Source: Phoronis ovalis
Taxonomy: Eukaryota > Phoronida > Phoronidae
Direction of reading: 5' to 3'
Length of the DNA stretch: 15,134 nt
Assembly: GCA_028565635.1 (NCBI GenBank)
Contig: JAOXYB010028967.1
Span: 1 to 15,134 of the forward strand
Part shown: piece by piece, positions 8,306 through 14,696 of the stretch
How positions within the stretch are numbered: the stretch's first letter is position 1
Layout of the letters: each line of letters starts with the position of its first letter
Notes under the pieces: generated by a model
Databases searched by the model: none
What the model was told of the DNA's origin: nothing
What the model saw: the letters and a program-made list of their open reading frames with translations, nothing else
Position numbers and translations under genes: made by a program

Positions 8306-10417
8306 TTCATAGGGACTTGAGCAAGTCTACCAGATGTCTAGTGCTGTGTGTATGTGTGTTTGTGTGTGAGGACAACAAAACTAGAAACATTGTACACAGT
8401 GATGCACTGCTGTAGATTTGTCATTGAAATAGGTTTGTATATTGCAATTATTACTATTTTTAAATGTTATCCTTTCCCTAGACATAACAACCATCTTACA
8501 TGGTTACCTTTATCCAATATATAACCCTTCAAAGGCAGGTGCTAGTTTCTAAAATTGCTTAAACCATTGAAAAATTATGGTATCAGGTTTCAAGTCACCC
8601 AAATGTCATAAAGGTCAATAACAGTAATCCTTGCTGTTGTTAAGAATTATTTCTAGTGGATTTTATATTGAGATTGTTATTACTTTTTAACAATATACAT
8701 GATATACAATGTGGTCACACTTCCAGCGTAAGTAATTATTGTTATTATTATTATTATTATGTCAGTTGTCATCTTATATCTAATATTTTTATGAATCTCA
8801 CATTTATATTGTTTTGCTATTGCAGATTTAAATGTGAATTTCAAATATTCTATAAAATTAACAATAGAAATATTTTCCTAGCAGAATGCTAAATCTTAGT
8901 ATCAACTGAAAAATTGTTCAAATGTATGTTTTCTATTGCTTATCTGTTTAGAATAGAACTTAAACAAAATTGAAACAACCTGAACTTGTCAACTAATGAT
9001 GCAGTGAGGTGTTGCAGCAGATCTTATCTTAGAGGTTAACCGAAGTGTTACCAACTAAACAATTGACCTGACCAACTCATATATTGCGGCTCTTTTTGGC
9101 AAAAAACAAAATTAGCCAGGAAGCCCCTACCTGATAAAGCTGCAACATTTCCCACCATAAGTAACTCTTCCGTCCCATTATATGGAGCCACATCTATTAC
9201 ACCTTTTCTTATCGTGTCCGAAACACGGGCACCTAAAAAAGCAATGTTTTTAATCTTTTGCAGGTTGGGTGACTATTTCATAAGGTTACTAAATACAAAA
9301 AGGTGCATATTTCCAATATGTTTTAGTAATTAAAATGAAGAGACAGAAAAATATACATTTTTAAAATGTTAATACTCTAAACTTTACAAATCTTGAGGTA
9401 ATACATGGTTTGAATTTGCTCTTATGAACTTAGTCTAAGTTTAGACCCTTGTTGTATTTTTAAATTCTTTTTTGTTAAAAATTGAGTTTAAATCCCTATA
9501 TAAATTTCTATCCCTATAAGCATAATATGCACTATTAATTTTAAAACAAATTTTTGACTTTTTTTAGTTTATAGTTTAAAACAATTTATTTAGTACATTT
9601 ATAAGATATATAGTCTGTATTAGAGACTATTATGAACTGTATAAAAGACATTTTTCAAATTTAAAAAAAAATTAAGGTTAAAACCTCTGCATCTACAAAT
9701 CTTGCATATATGTCTACAAAACCATGTATAATCGAAGTTTTAATATTTAGCTTTGTTCAACAGTTCTAAATTTTTTTAATTTAAGGGTCAGATTAAAATC
9801 GGCACAATCCTGACCTTTAAACTTTGAAAATTCATAATTTTTAAACAAAGTATCATTTAAAAAAATTGAGATACAGTTTTGTAGATGCATGTATAAAGAT
9901 GATTTTTGCCAACTTTTATCATATCTTTGCAAAATTAAAATTCAAAAAAGAATTTTTTCAAAATGGCCTATTATCAGATTATGAGAATTACTTTTAACCT
10001 AAATCTTTGGATTCATTAACATTAAAGTATAACATTTGTAAAAATGCATAATTTTATATGTCTATCTCTTCATTTTGATTGCGAAAATTAAAAAAGAAAC
10101 AGTGTCACAATATAACTTAAGGTAAATTTAAATGAATAATTAATTTAACTGAAAAGCAAAACTTTAAAAAACACCAACAAGAAAGAGGAGTTTATTTTTT
10201 TACTATGATCAAACTTAGGCTTACCTAAAAACATGGCTCCGAGAGTTTCGAAGATTGTTCCCAGGATGCATGCATTTCGCAACGTCAGAACCTTTGAGCC
10301 AACAGAAGTTCCAAAAGAATTTGCAACATCATTAGCGCCAATACCAAATGCTAACGCAAATGCAATAATGAAACCAATGATTACCATCCATAGTTGATCT
10401 GGCAGAATGTACACCAT
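300..10417 (-). CDS. SLC20A: SLC20/PiT-family sodium-dependent phosphate transporter, 11 coding exons, C-terminus off window
   Basis: The family imports inorganic phosphate with Na+ across the plasma membrane. Joining exons 10225-10417, 9131-9232, 6487-6627, 4706-4791, 4058-4154, 3616-3735, 2713-2883, 1810-1895, 1055-1228, 769-887 and 300-485 gives 491 codons plus 2 bases with no stop. All junctions are GT-AG and every phase matches. First PHO4 half: [10 protein letters not shown] at residues 27-36, FET at 56-58, PVSGTH at 113-118. Second half: [19 protein letters not shown] at 422-440. About ten hydrophobic segments are visible: 9-26, 48-65, 87-112, 117-133, 149-172, 187-203, 215-240, 405-422, 431-443 and 456-475. 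A hydrophilic loop spans about 241-403. Sequon N83-G-T matches the glycosylated luminal loop of vertebrate PiT. I chose the ATG at 10417 because it is in frame, sits in an AAAATGG context, and gives a short N-terminus like PiT2. I cannot tell whether it is closer to SLC20A1 or SLC20A2. The final exon or exons lie left of the window. Confidence 0.96.
486..768 (-). other. SLC20 intron 10
   Basis: This 283-bp AT-rich intron lies between exons 10 and 11, with T-rich tracts around 690-715. I see no coding, RNA or repeat feature in it. Confidence 0.85.
769..887 (-). CDS. SLC20A: SLC20 coding exon 10, start of second PHO4 half (residues 391-429 plus two bases)
   Basis: The acceptor is ttgatttcag and the donor gtaagttc (strong); it enters in phase 0 and leaves in phase 2, 119 bp. 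It encodes [20 protein letters not shown] then [38 protein letters not shown] is nearly identical across animal PiT proteins and is the C-terminal copy of the signature in exon 1, reflecting the internal duplication of the family. Confidence 0.96.
1055..1228 (-). CDS. SLC20A: SLC20 coding exon 9, acidic loop part 3 (residues 333-390)
   Basis: The acceptor is aatctgcag and the donor gtatac; phase 0 on both sides, 174 bp. It encodes [20 protein letters not shown], an Ala/Glu/Asp-rich part ([13 protein letters not shown]) and a Pro/Ser/Thr/Glu-rich end ([17 protein letters not shown]). The composition suggests a disordered cytosolic tail of the loop. The 0-0 phase makes it a possible in-frame cassette. 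The ATG at 1225 is simply codon 334 and should not be taken as a start. Confidence 0.84.
1229..1809 (-). other. SLC20 intron 8
   Basis: This 581-bp intron holds no recognisable element. A minus-strand open frame from 1823 to 1488 runs through the exon 8 donor into it. Its residues show no family resemblance, and it is interpreted as chance read-through. Confidence 0.8.
1810..1895 (-). CDS. SLC20A: SLC20 coding exon 8, cytoplasmic loop part 2 (residues 304-332)
   Basis: The acceptor is aatatcttgtag and the donor gtttgc; it enters in phase 1 and leaves in phase 0, 86 bp. Translation is [20 protein letters not shown] then MGVGVRIK. The exon was inferred because exons 7 and 9 do not match in phase directly. 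This piece is the only candidate seen in the 1.4 kb between them that converts phase 1 to phase 0 while staying open. The loop is not conserved, so evidence is splice sites and phase rather than homology. Confidence 0.8.
1896..2712 (-). other. SLC20 intron 7
   Basis: This 817-bp intron contains a two-copy tandem duplication (2072-2384) and a somewhat more GC-rich patch at about 2440-2520. The reading frame of exon 7 stays open past its donor down to 2534. Confidence 0.8.
2072..2384. repeat. Two-copy head-to-tail tandem duplication, unit about 155-159 bp
   Basis: Copy 1 (2072-2230) and copy 2 (2231-2384) are adjacent. Both begin tatactg(c/t)caaaaacatcc, share gaaacataagttcgttaacc in the middle, and end cataaggttttgacctatt. 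They differ by scattered substitutions and small indels, so the duplication is not recent. A few bases of a third start (tatacc) follow. No protein is encoded. Confidence 0.88.
2713..2883 (-). CDS. SLC20A: SLC20 coding exon 7, cytoplasmic loop part 1 (residues 247-303 plus one base)
   Basis: The acceptor is cttttttccag (strong pyrimidine tract) and the donor gtatctttc; phase 1 on both sides, 171 bp. It encodes a hydrophilic, poorly conserved stretch starting [11 protein letters not shown], with a Ser/Arg/Glu-rich middle ([14 protein letters not shown]), and ending DSYCYS. R-R-E-S looks like a possible kinase site, but this is inference. The position between helices 7 and 8 fits the large loop of PiT proteins, which is the least conserved region of the family. 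Confidence 0.88.
2884..3615 (-). other. SLC20 intron 6
   Basis: This 732-bp, strongly AT-rich intron has many short ata/taa runs around 3190-3360. No gene, RNA or element is recognised. Confidence 0.8.
3616..3735 (-). CDS. SLC20A: SLC20 coding exon 6 (residues 207-246 plus one base)
   Basis: The acceptor is catttttag and the donor gtattg (weaker at +4 and +6); phase 1 on both sides, 120 bp. The split codon makes Met207, followed by [20 protein letters not shown] then [19 protein letters not shown]. This is helix 7 and the basic stop-transfer stretch (YQRKQ) that opens the cytoplasmic loop. Its symmetric phase means it could be skipped in frame, but doing so would remove a membrane helix. Confidence 0.93.
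3736..4057 (-). other. SLC20 intron 5
   Basis: This 322-bp intron lies between exons 5 and 6. I see nothing beyond ordinary splice signals. Confidence 0.8.
4058..4154 (-). CDS. SLC20A: SLC20 coding exon 5 (residues 175-206 plus one base)
   Basis: The acceptor is ttttttag and the donor gtaagaa; it enters in phase 0 and leaves in phase 1, 97 bp. It encodes [20 protein letters not shown] then [12 protein letters not shown]. This matches the vertebrate segment 'P--GLR-LP--Y---I-IN-FS--Y-G' that leads into helix 6. An ATG inside it at 4133 is internal and not a separate start. Confidence 0.93.
4155..4705 (-). other. SLC20 intron 4, with a short tandem duplication
   Basis: This 551-bp intron contains two imperfect 32-bp tandem copies at 4210-4241 and 4242-4273, sharing the core aaatttgttt(c/t)gtt. 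No coding is supported. Plus-strand frames here and over exon 4 have no family resemblance. Confidence 0.7.
4706..4791 (-). CDS. SLC20A: SLC20 coding exon 4 (residues 146-174)
   Basis: The acceptor is attttacag and the donor gtaaaat; it enters in phase 1 and leaves in phase 0, 86 bp. The translation [20 protein letters not shown] then IRYFILSK is the family's WFISP-L-G helix 5. The codon shared with exon 3 reads Ile146. Overlapping plus-strand reading frames in this area are shadows. Confidence 0.94.
4792..6486 (-). other. SLC20 intron 3
   Basis: This 1,695-bp intron is mostly AT-rich with homopolymer A/T runs near 4915-5000. It includes the inverted-repeat element at 5748-5938. No coding sequence is recognised. 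Confidence 0.8.
5748..5938. mobile_element. MITE-like element with terminal inverted repeats and nested hairpins
   Basis: Termini gttcacacgg (5748-5757) and ccgtgtgaac (5929-5938) are perfect 10-bp inverted repeats. An atcgcgat follows both ends at similar spacing, which extends the inverted-repeat structure. TCGCGA occurs three times (5768, 5895, 5914). Inside is a perfect 14-bp hairpin: attttcaatccacc at 5856-5869 pairs with 5876-5889. A second near-palindrome lies at 5826-5855 (gagagatt...aatctctc). There is no ORF. This fits a non-autonomous DNA transposon. I see no clear target-site duplication, so the family and exact ends are uncertain. Confidence 0.65.
6487..6627 (-). CDS. SLC20A: SLC20 coding exon 3 (residues 99-146)
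   Basis: The acceptor is tatttccag and the donor gtaagt (consensus); phase 1 on both sides, 141 bp. It encodes [20 protein letters not shown] and then [20 protein letters not shown], covering the end of helix 3, the conserved P-x-SGTH turn (residues 113-118) and helix 4. The residues match the vertebrate pattern of small residues plus SGTH-IVG. The plus-strand open frame over this stretch is a shadow. Confidence 0.95.
8151..8340. mobile_element. Short inverted-repeat (MITE-like) insertion with poly-A/poly-T stem and flanking direct repeat
   Basis: The arms at 8161-8185 and 8305-8329 are inverted repeats matching at 23 of 25 positions, with the outer 17 perfect (tagacttgctcaagtcc). Inside them lie a run of 33 A (8188-8220) and a run of 27 T (8275-8301), which would extend the stem. 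About 54 AT-rich bases form the loop. The 12-mer accagatgtcta occurs at 8151-8162 and again at 8329-8340, as expected of a target-site duplication. Its final 'ta' overlaps the inverted repeat, so a TA target is an alternative. The element has no coding capacity. Confidence 0.75.
8738..8760. repeat. TTA trinucleotide microsatellite
   Basis: An attattatt-type run of about seven units lies in intron 2. The protein-like plus-strand frame through it is an artefact of the repeat. Confidence 0.8.
9131..9232 (-). CDS. SLC20A: SLC20 coding exon 2 (residues 65-99)
   Basis: The acceptor is ttttttag and the donor gtagggg; phase 1 on both sides, 102 bp. Translation reads [15 protein letters not shown] followed by [33 protein letters not shown] is a family hallmark directly after helix 2. 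N83-G-T is an N-glycosylation sequon at the same place as the glycosylated asparagine of vertebrate PiT2. The exon is too short to stand out as an open frame and was found by homology and splice sites. Confidence 0.94.
9233..10224 (-). other. SLC20 intron 1
   Basis: This 992-bp, very AT-rich intron contains a 12-bp inverted repeat (tgcatctacaaa at 9688-9699 and its complement at 9878-9889), about 180 bp apart. No gene or clear element is seen. Confidence 0.8.
10225..10417 (-). CDS. SLC20A: SLC20 coding exon 1 (residues 1-64 plus one base)
   Basis: This exon encodes the N-terminus, the first membrane helix ([20 protein letters not shown], residues 9-28), the PiT signature [15 protein letters not shown], and the second helix containing IFET. 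The glutamate of FET (E57) corresponds to a residue known to be needed for phosphate transport in vertebrate PiT2. It ends ATGTTTTTAG followed by donor gtaagcc (phase 1). The frame stays open upstream of the ATG for more than 100 bases but without another in-frame ATG; only a TTG at 10432 precedes it. The exon therefore probably carries 5' UTR further right, and its acceptor is not resolved. Confidence 0.95.
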
Positions 10418-13400
10418 TTTTAGTTTATTCAAGTTAAAGTCTTGCGCAAATTCAAATGAATTACAAAATACCCTTTTTGGTTTAACTGCTGGTATACTAT
10501 AAAATTTCCTTCTGTACCTAAACCATGTATTTCTTACTGTTAAATTTAATGAACCAATGAATGAACTGGATTCTTCAGAGTTTTCATAACAAGAAATATA
10601 TTATATATGACATCAATGGGAGACTTTAATTGGCCAATGACGGAAATAAAAAATGAAAGACTGTATGAATACAAATAAACTTGGCATCAAGGAAAGTGCC
10701 AAATTATTCTAAAAGCTCAACAAGTTGTTGTCAGCTAAGGTAATTCATTGTTACTGTGTACAACTGTCCTCGTTTTGCACTAAAAAATAAATGATCCCTG
10801 ATCTCCTGATAAAATTTCTCTGTAGGCTCTGAGATATTCTGAAAAACAAACAAGTGATAATAAACATTTCTTCAGAACCTCTCTGTTTACACTTTTTATA
10901 CCTGGTAAAAACAGGTTCTTAGGTTTTATAATTTCTAAAATAAACAGAATACTATTTTATTTAAGAACTATCTTCTTAACTCAAGTTGAGCTGCATTTCA
11001 TTTGGATGCGTCCTTGCACATCTGAGTAATACTTATTTTATACCCTTGTAAATTTAAACTTAACATCTTATTCCAATACCATTAAGAACTTGACATTTAT
11101 GTATATAAACTGAAATTACCACTTTTAAATGTATTCGCGAACTTCAGATACTATGTTATACCTCCATTAGCTTAAACTCTCTCTCCAAATTGTGCGATCA
11201 AAAAATATTAATCTCTTTACAAGCATTTGTTCAGCCACTCTCATCTATCGCAATTTTCACTTTATAAATAATGAAACAGGCTTCTATGCTTCAAGATATT
11301 AAACATTTCAAAGTATTTATTCACATGCGAACGTGATGGGATGCCAAATACGCTCAGTGTTGTCTCTACACTGTATGGGGTCGCAATATTACATCAAGTA
11401 ACAAAGTTTACATTTTGTGTTTTAATATCTCCTTTCTGATTAGGATTGCTGATTTAACAGCCATTCCTTTGGGTTTGCTCAGTTTCTTCCTTTGTTTCTT
11501 TCTTACCAATTTTCAACAAGCTATGTATATCTAGAAGATACAGGCACAGTACTTGAGGTGTGACATCCCTGGTATGGGCCATTTTTGACCTTTGGATCAA
11601 AAGGTCATTTAGAGGTCAGAGGTTAAAATTGTTCAAAACATCCAAATATGATGTTATCAGGTGACAGAGGTCATTTTGATGACCTTTGCGGCTTTCTAGG
11701 TGGCATCTTTTCAATTAATCTATGGAGGGAATGTCAAAACTAACGGTTGGTCATAGAGGCTTGAAGTTTGATTTGACATCCCCAAGGTGGGGATAGTTAA
11801 TCTTGAGGCCAAGAGGTTAAAATCTCCACATTGCGTGAAACTTTCATGCAGCTCTCATGTCATTTAGAGATCATTCAGAAGTACTGGGTCATTTTGAGGC
11901 CAATACAAACCAAAAAATTATTTCTTAAAAATTCCTATTATGATTTTGTTATTTATAGTGTTTACTGATTTGGTGTTGTCATTAATATTTAGGAGGTTAA
12001 TTGATTTTTCATACTTTTATTATTATTTATATCTAACCATAACTTGATGAAACATATATCAAAGTGTCAATAAAGGGCCAGTCTCAATAAATCCATCCAT
12101 TAATGTTCTGAAGGTACTTCCAAACTAACAGGTGGATTTCTTCTGTACCAGGGAAAATTGCAGTAATCCTGTGCCTTATTTAGTTTTACTTGATTTTGTA
12201 AAGGTTCAACAACCTGTATAGATTTGCTCAAGTGCTCCTGGATTTGTTTTTTAATTATTATTTTGATTACTGTGATCTAGGATATATAAAACTGTAAGAG
12301 TTTTATATGTGTCCTAGCTGCGATGTACTTTAGTAGCGCAAAAATATGTTTTTTATTGATTTCCTTCCTTACTATAATTATATCCTTGTTCAGTGGACAG
12401 TTATTTAATAGTGCCATATATTTGAGAGTGAAATCCATATCCAAAATTACTTGGTCTTATAAAGGATCAATTTTATTAAACAAAAAAACCTGCAAGGATT
12501 TAAAGCAAGTCTACACCTTGGAGGCAAAAATTGACCAGCAAAGAACGGTTTTACTGTTTATGACACAAATATCTTGTACACACTACTAACTGAGTAATAC
12601 GTTACTTTATCGCATAATTTATAAAAATTATACAAAGCACAGGAAAATAAATAAATATGATGTTCATACGATTTGAACAAACTTAGTTAAATAAAAATTA
12701 AGACGTCAAGGTATTATCATTGCGAAAAGATACTTGAATAATAACACTAGTTGTTAACAATTTTAAAGTATAATTTTTTTTATCCCACACCCAAATTATC
12801 TAGGTGGAGCGTAGCAATGGGCAAAATACCACACATAAATTTGACAGAAATTACAATGATTGCACTACAATAACCTAAAATAATATTATCACTATACTGC
12901 AAAATATTATTTGCATTAATGTGACTGTGCAAAATTAAACCAATACAGAAACAGCCAAATCTGATCAACACCTTAATTATGAATTCAACTGAACTAAATA
13001 TGTACATTAACTTAAAACACATAGGATACAGTCCAGAATATATACATTAATTTGACAATACATGTACTTCAAATTAATCGGTAGAAGCATTTAGATTAAT
13101 TACCACAGGGAACCGCCCTGTAATAGAAGCCCAACCTTTAAAATACCCTATATATCAAAACAGAAGATTTCCTTTGAACAGAAGTCTGTAATTTTATAAT
13201 ATAAGTATTTATTCCAAGTAGAAGCCCTCCCTTTTAGCTTTTATGGTAGTGGGCAAATGTTACTTATTAGGGGAAAATGTAATAAAAGTTTGTTTTTGAC
13301 AGTTGTTGCTTTGCCAATTAAACTGTTGGCCATTATAGAGAGGAGAGGGTCAGGTTTTTAGCCATAGGCTGAATAAATGGGTAGATGTGAAGAGGTGTAC

Positions 13401-14589
13401 ACACTTTTGTTGTCAGTTTTTAATTGACCTATTGTATCTCTGTTAAAGTACGAAAAGTACGAAAGAAGTCAAGGACGCAACTTTGATGATTGTATAAAGT
13501 CACGTAACACATAGACAGATATACACACACAACACATACACCTGGTTACCGTATCTGTTGAAATTGATAAGACCTTTTATTTAATGACCTTTGAATATTA
13601 TTTTTTGCTAAACACATTTTGCAATTCACTAATCCATCTGTCTGGAGAATTTTGGTTAATAAACTTCTGGACAACACTTTTGAAACATGATAGGTAGAAA
13701 TCAATAAGATTTCCTAATTATGTATAGTGAAAAGGACTTGAATTTTGAAGCAACTTCAGATTAAAACAGCTGGACAAATAAAGTAAAAAAAAATTATCAA
13801 TGCTATGATGTACAAATACCATTGTTCGATATTGTCTTTTTGAAAAACTACATAATTTGACAGCATTTAGTAAAACATTTTCGCTACACAACTATGACAA
13901 CGATTGCGATTAGGTTTTTTTTTGTAGATATTCTACACAAACAAAACCGGATATCAACAAAATAGATAATGCCAGCTGGCAATCATCGCTCATGCTTCAT
14001 GGACTGTTCTATTTAATATGTAATGCCTGTTATCAGAATCAAAGTCAAACTCAGATATTAAATCTTACAGTTCACAAAGTGGGCATTCGAAAGTTCAAAT
14101 TGACCTTTTGGACTTTGATAACATTAGTTTACTAAAAGATTTCTGCAATATAAGATATTATTGTTTGTTATTAATGATCATTGGACCCTCGCAGAATAAA
14201 CGTTCCCTTAACAACGTGTTAGGCTGTCTGCCTCGTTTCTGTTTTTTTTTACATGACATGTGTTTCACTTGTGATCAAGAAAAATTGGTAAATATTCAAC
14301 AAATCTTCAATGCTTATAATGTATAATCATGTATTAGCCTTATAAAGTCTCAATATTCGTTTTAGAAACACGTTTATTGGACATTTTAAAAGATTTGTAA
14401 AGTATTTTATCGCAAAAAATCGGCTTTGTATTCCGACGGACTACCGATTTCAACTATTCAACTTCAAGTTCAAGTGTTATTTGTTAAATGAAAACCTCAA
14501 AGACACCAACATTTGAAATTAAATTAAGCATCCTAAATACAAAGCAATAATCTAATGCAGTGAGATGGCATTGAAAATATAATACTTAC
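10418..14589 (-). other. Presumed 5' UTR remainder and first intron; no recognised gene
   Basis: This is about 4.2 kb between the start codon and the candidate first exon. Frames at 12323-12589 (plus), 12780-13022 (minus) and 14108-14326 (plus) show no family features and AT-driven composition, so I treat them as chance. The acceptor next to exon 1 is not clear; aaatttaacag near 10540 and ataccagcag near 10487 are candidates. An AGGTCA-rich repeat lies at 11580-11900. Confidence 0.55.
11580..11900. repeat. Degenerate AGGTCA-rich dispersed repeat
   Basis: Multiple aggtca / tgacct elements occur here, such as tgaccttt, aaaggtcatttagaggtca, cagaggtcattttgatgacc and gggtcattttgaggcc. A related piece, caaaagccatttagaagtca followed by aaggtcaaat, occurs near 7366-7396. 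The shared 'catttaga(g/a)gtca(a/g)aggt(c/t)a' core suggests copies of one decayed repeat family. Similar phrases are familiar from mollusc genomes, by recollection and not checked here. Confidence 0.5.
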
Positions 14590-14655
14590 CGCTACAACAA
14601 CAAATTAATGAGTAGCTCTTCTATGCTTCTACGCGCTTAGACATCCGCCATTTTT
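14590..14655 (-). other. Candidate untranslated first exon of the SLC20 gene
   Basis: The minus strand shows an exceptionally good donor, gtagcg|gtaagtatt, ending at 14590, with locally CpG-richer sequence just upstream (gcgcgtag, atggcgga). A four-codon upstream ORF, ATG GCG GAT GTC TAA, spans 14651-14637. No TATA box is apparent. The start of transcription is unknown; 14655 is only nominal. Assignment to SLC20 rests on strand and on the lack of any other gene between. It could belong to another transcript. Confidence 0.45.
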
Positions 14656-14656
14656 A
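14646..14656 (-). promoter_or_regulatory. YY1-like motif at the candidate transcription start
   Basis: The minus strand reads aaaaatggcgg, close to the animal YY1 pattern (AAnATGGCGGC), which is often found just downstream of TATA-less start sites and can overlap a translation start. Here it overlaps the short upstream ORF. This is a pattern match only. Confidence 0.35.
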
Positions 14657-14696
14657 TGCGGGCTTATGGCGCTTGAATTAGGCGGGCTAAATCACT

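Larger units (their letters stand above)
6628..9130 (-). other. SLC20 intron 2 (largest coding-region intron)
   Basis: This 2,503-bp intron holds an inverted-repeat element (8151-8340), a short GT-rich run (about 8343-8369), a TTA-type microsatellite (about 8738-8760), and a piece of an AGGTCA-type dispersed repeat (about 7357-7396). No protein-coding sequence is supported. Confidence 0.8.

Noticed and set aside
8126-8320. Plus-strand frame encoding long Lys and Phe runs
   Set aside because: It is produced by the poly-A and poly-T arms of the inverted-repeat element.
10430-10432. TTG as an upstream start codon for the transporter
   Set aside because: Non-ATG starts are rare in animals. The ATG at 10417 has a good context and gives the length expected from PiT2.
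12323-12589. 88-residue plus-strand frame with a hydrophobic start
   Set aside because: The composition follows AT-rich DNA, and there are no recognisable domains, no convincing splice signals and no neighbouring exons.
12780-13022. 80-residue minus-strand hydrophobic frame in the presumed 5' intron
   Set aside because: It looks membrane-like, but that is common in AT-rich random sequence. It lacks PiT features and a supporting splice context.
14108-14326. 72-residue plus-strand frame near the candidate promoter
   Set aside because: It has no domain resemblance and an AT-driven residue mix, and its length is within chance for this base composition.
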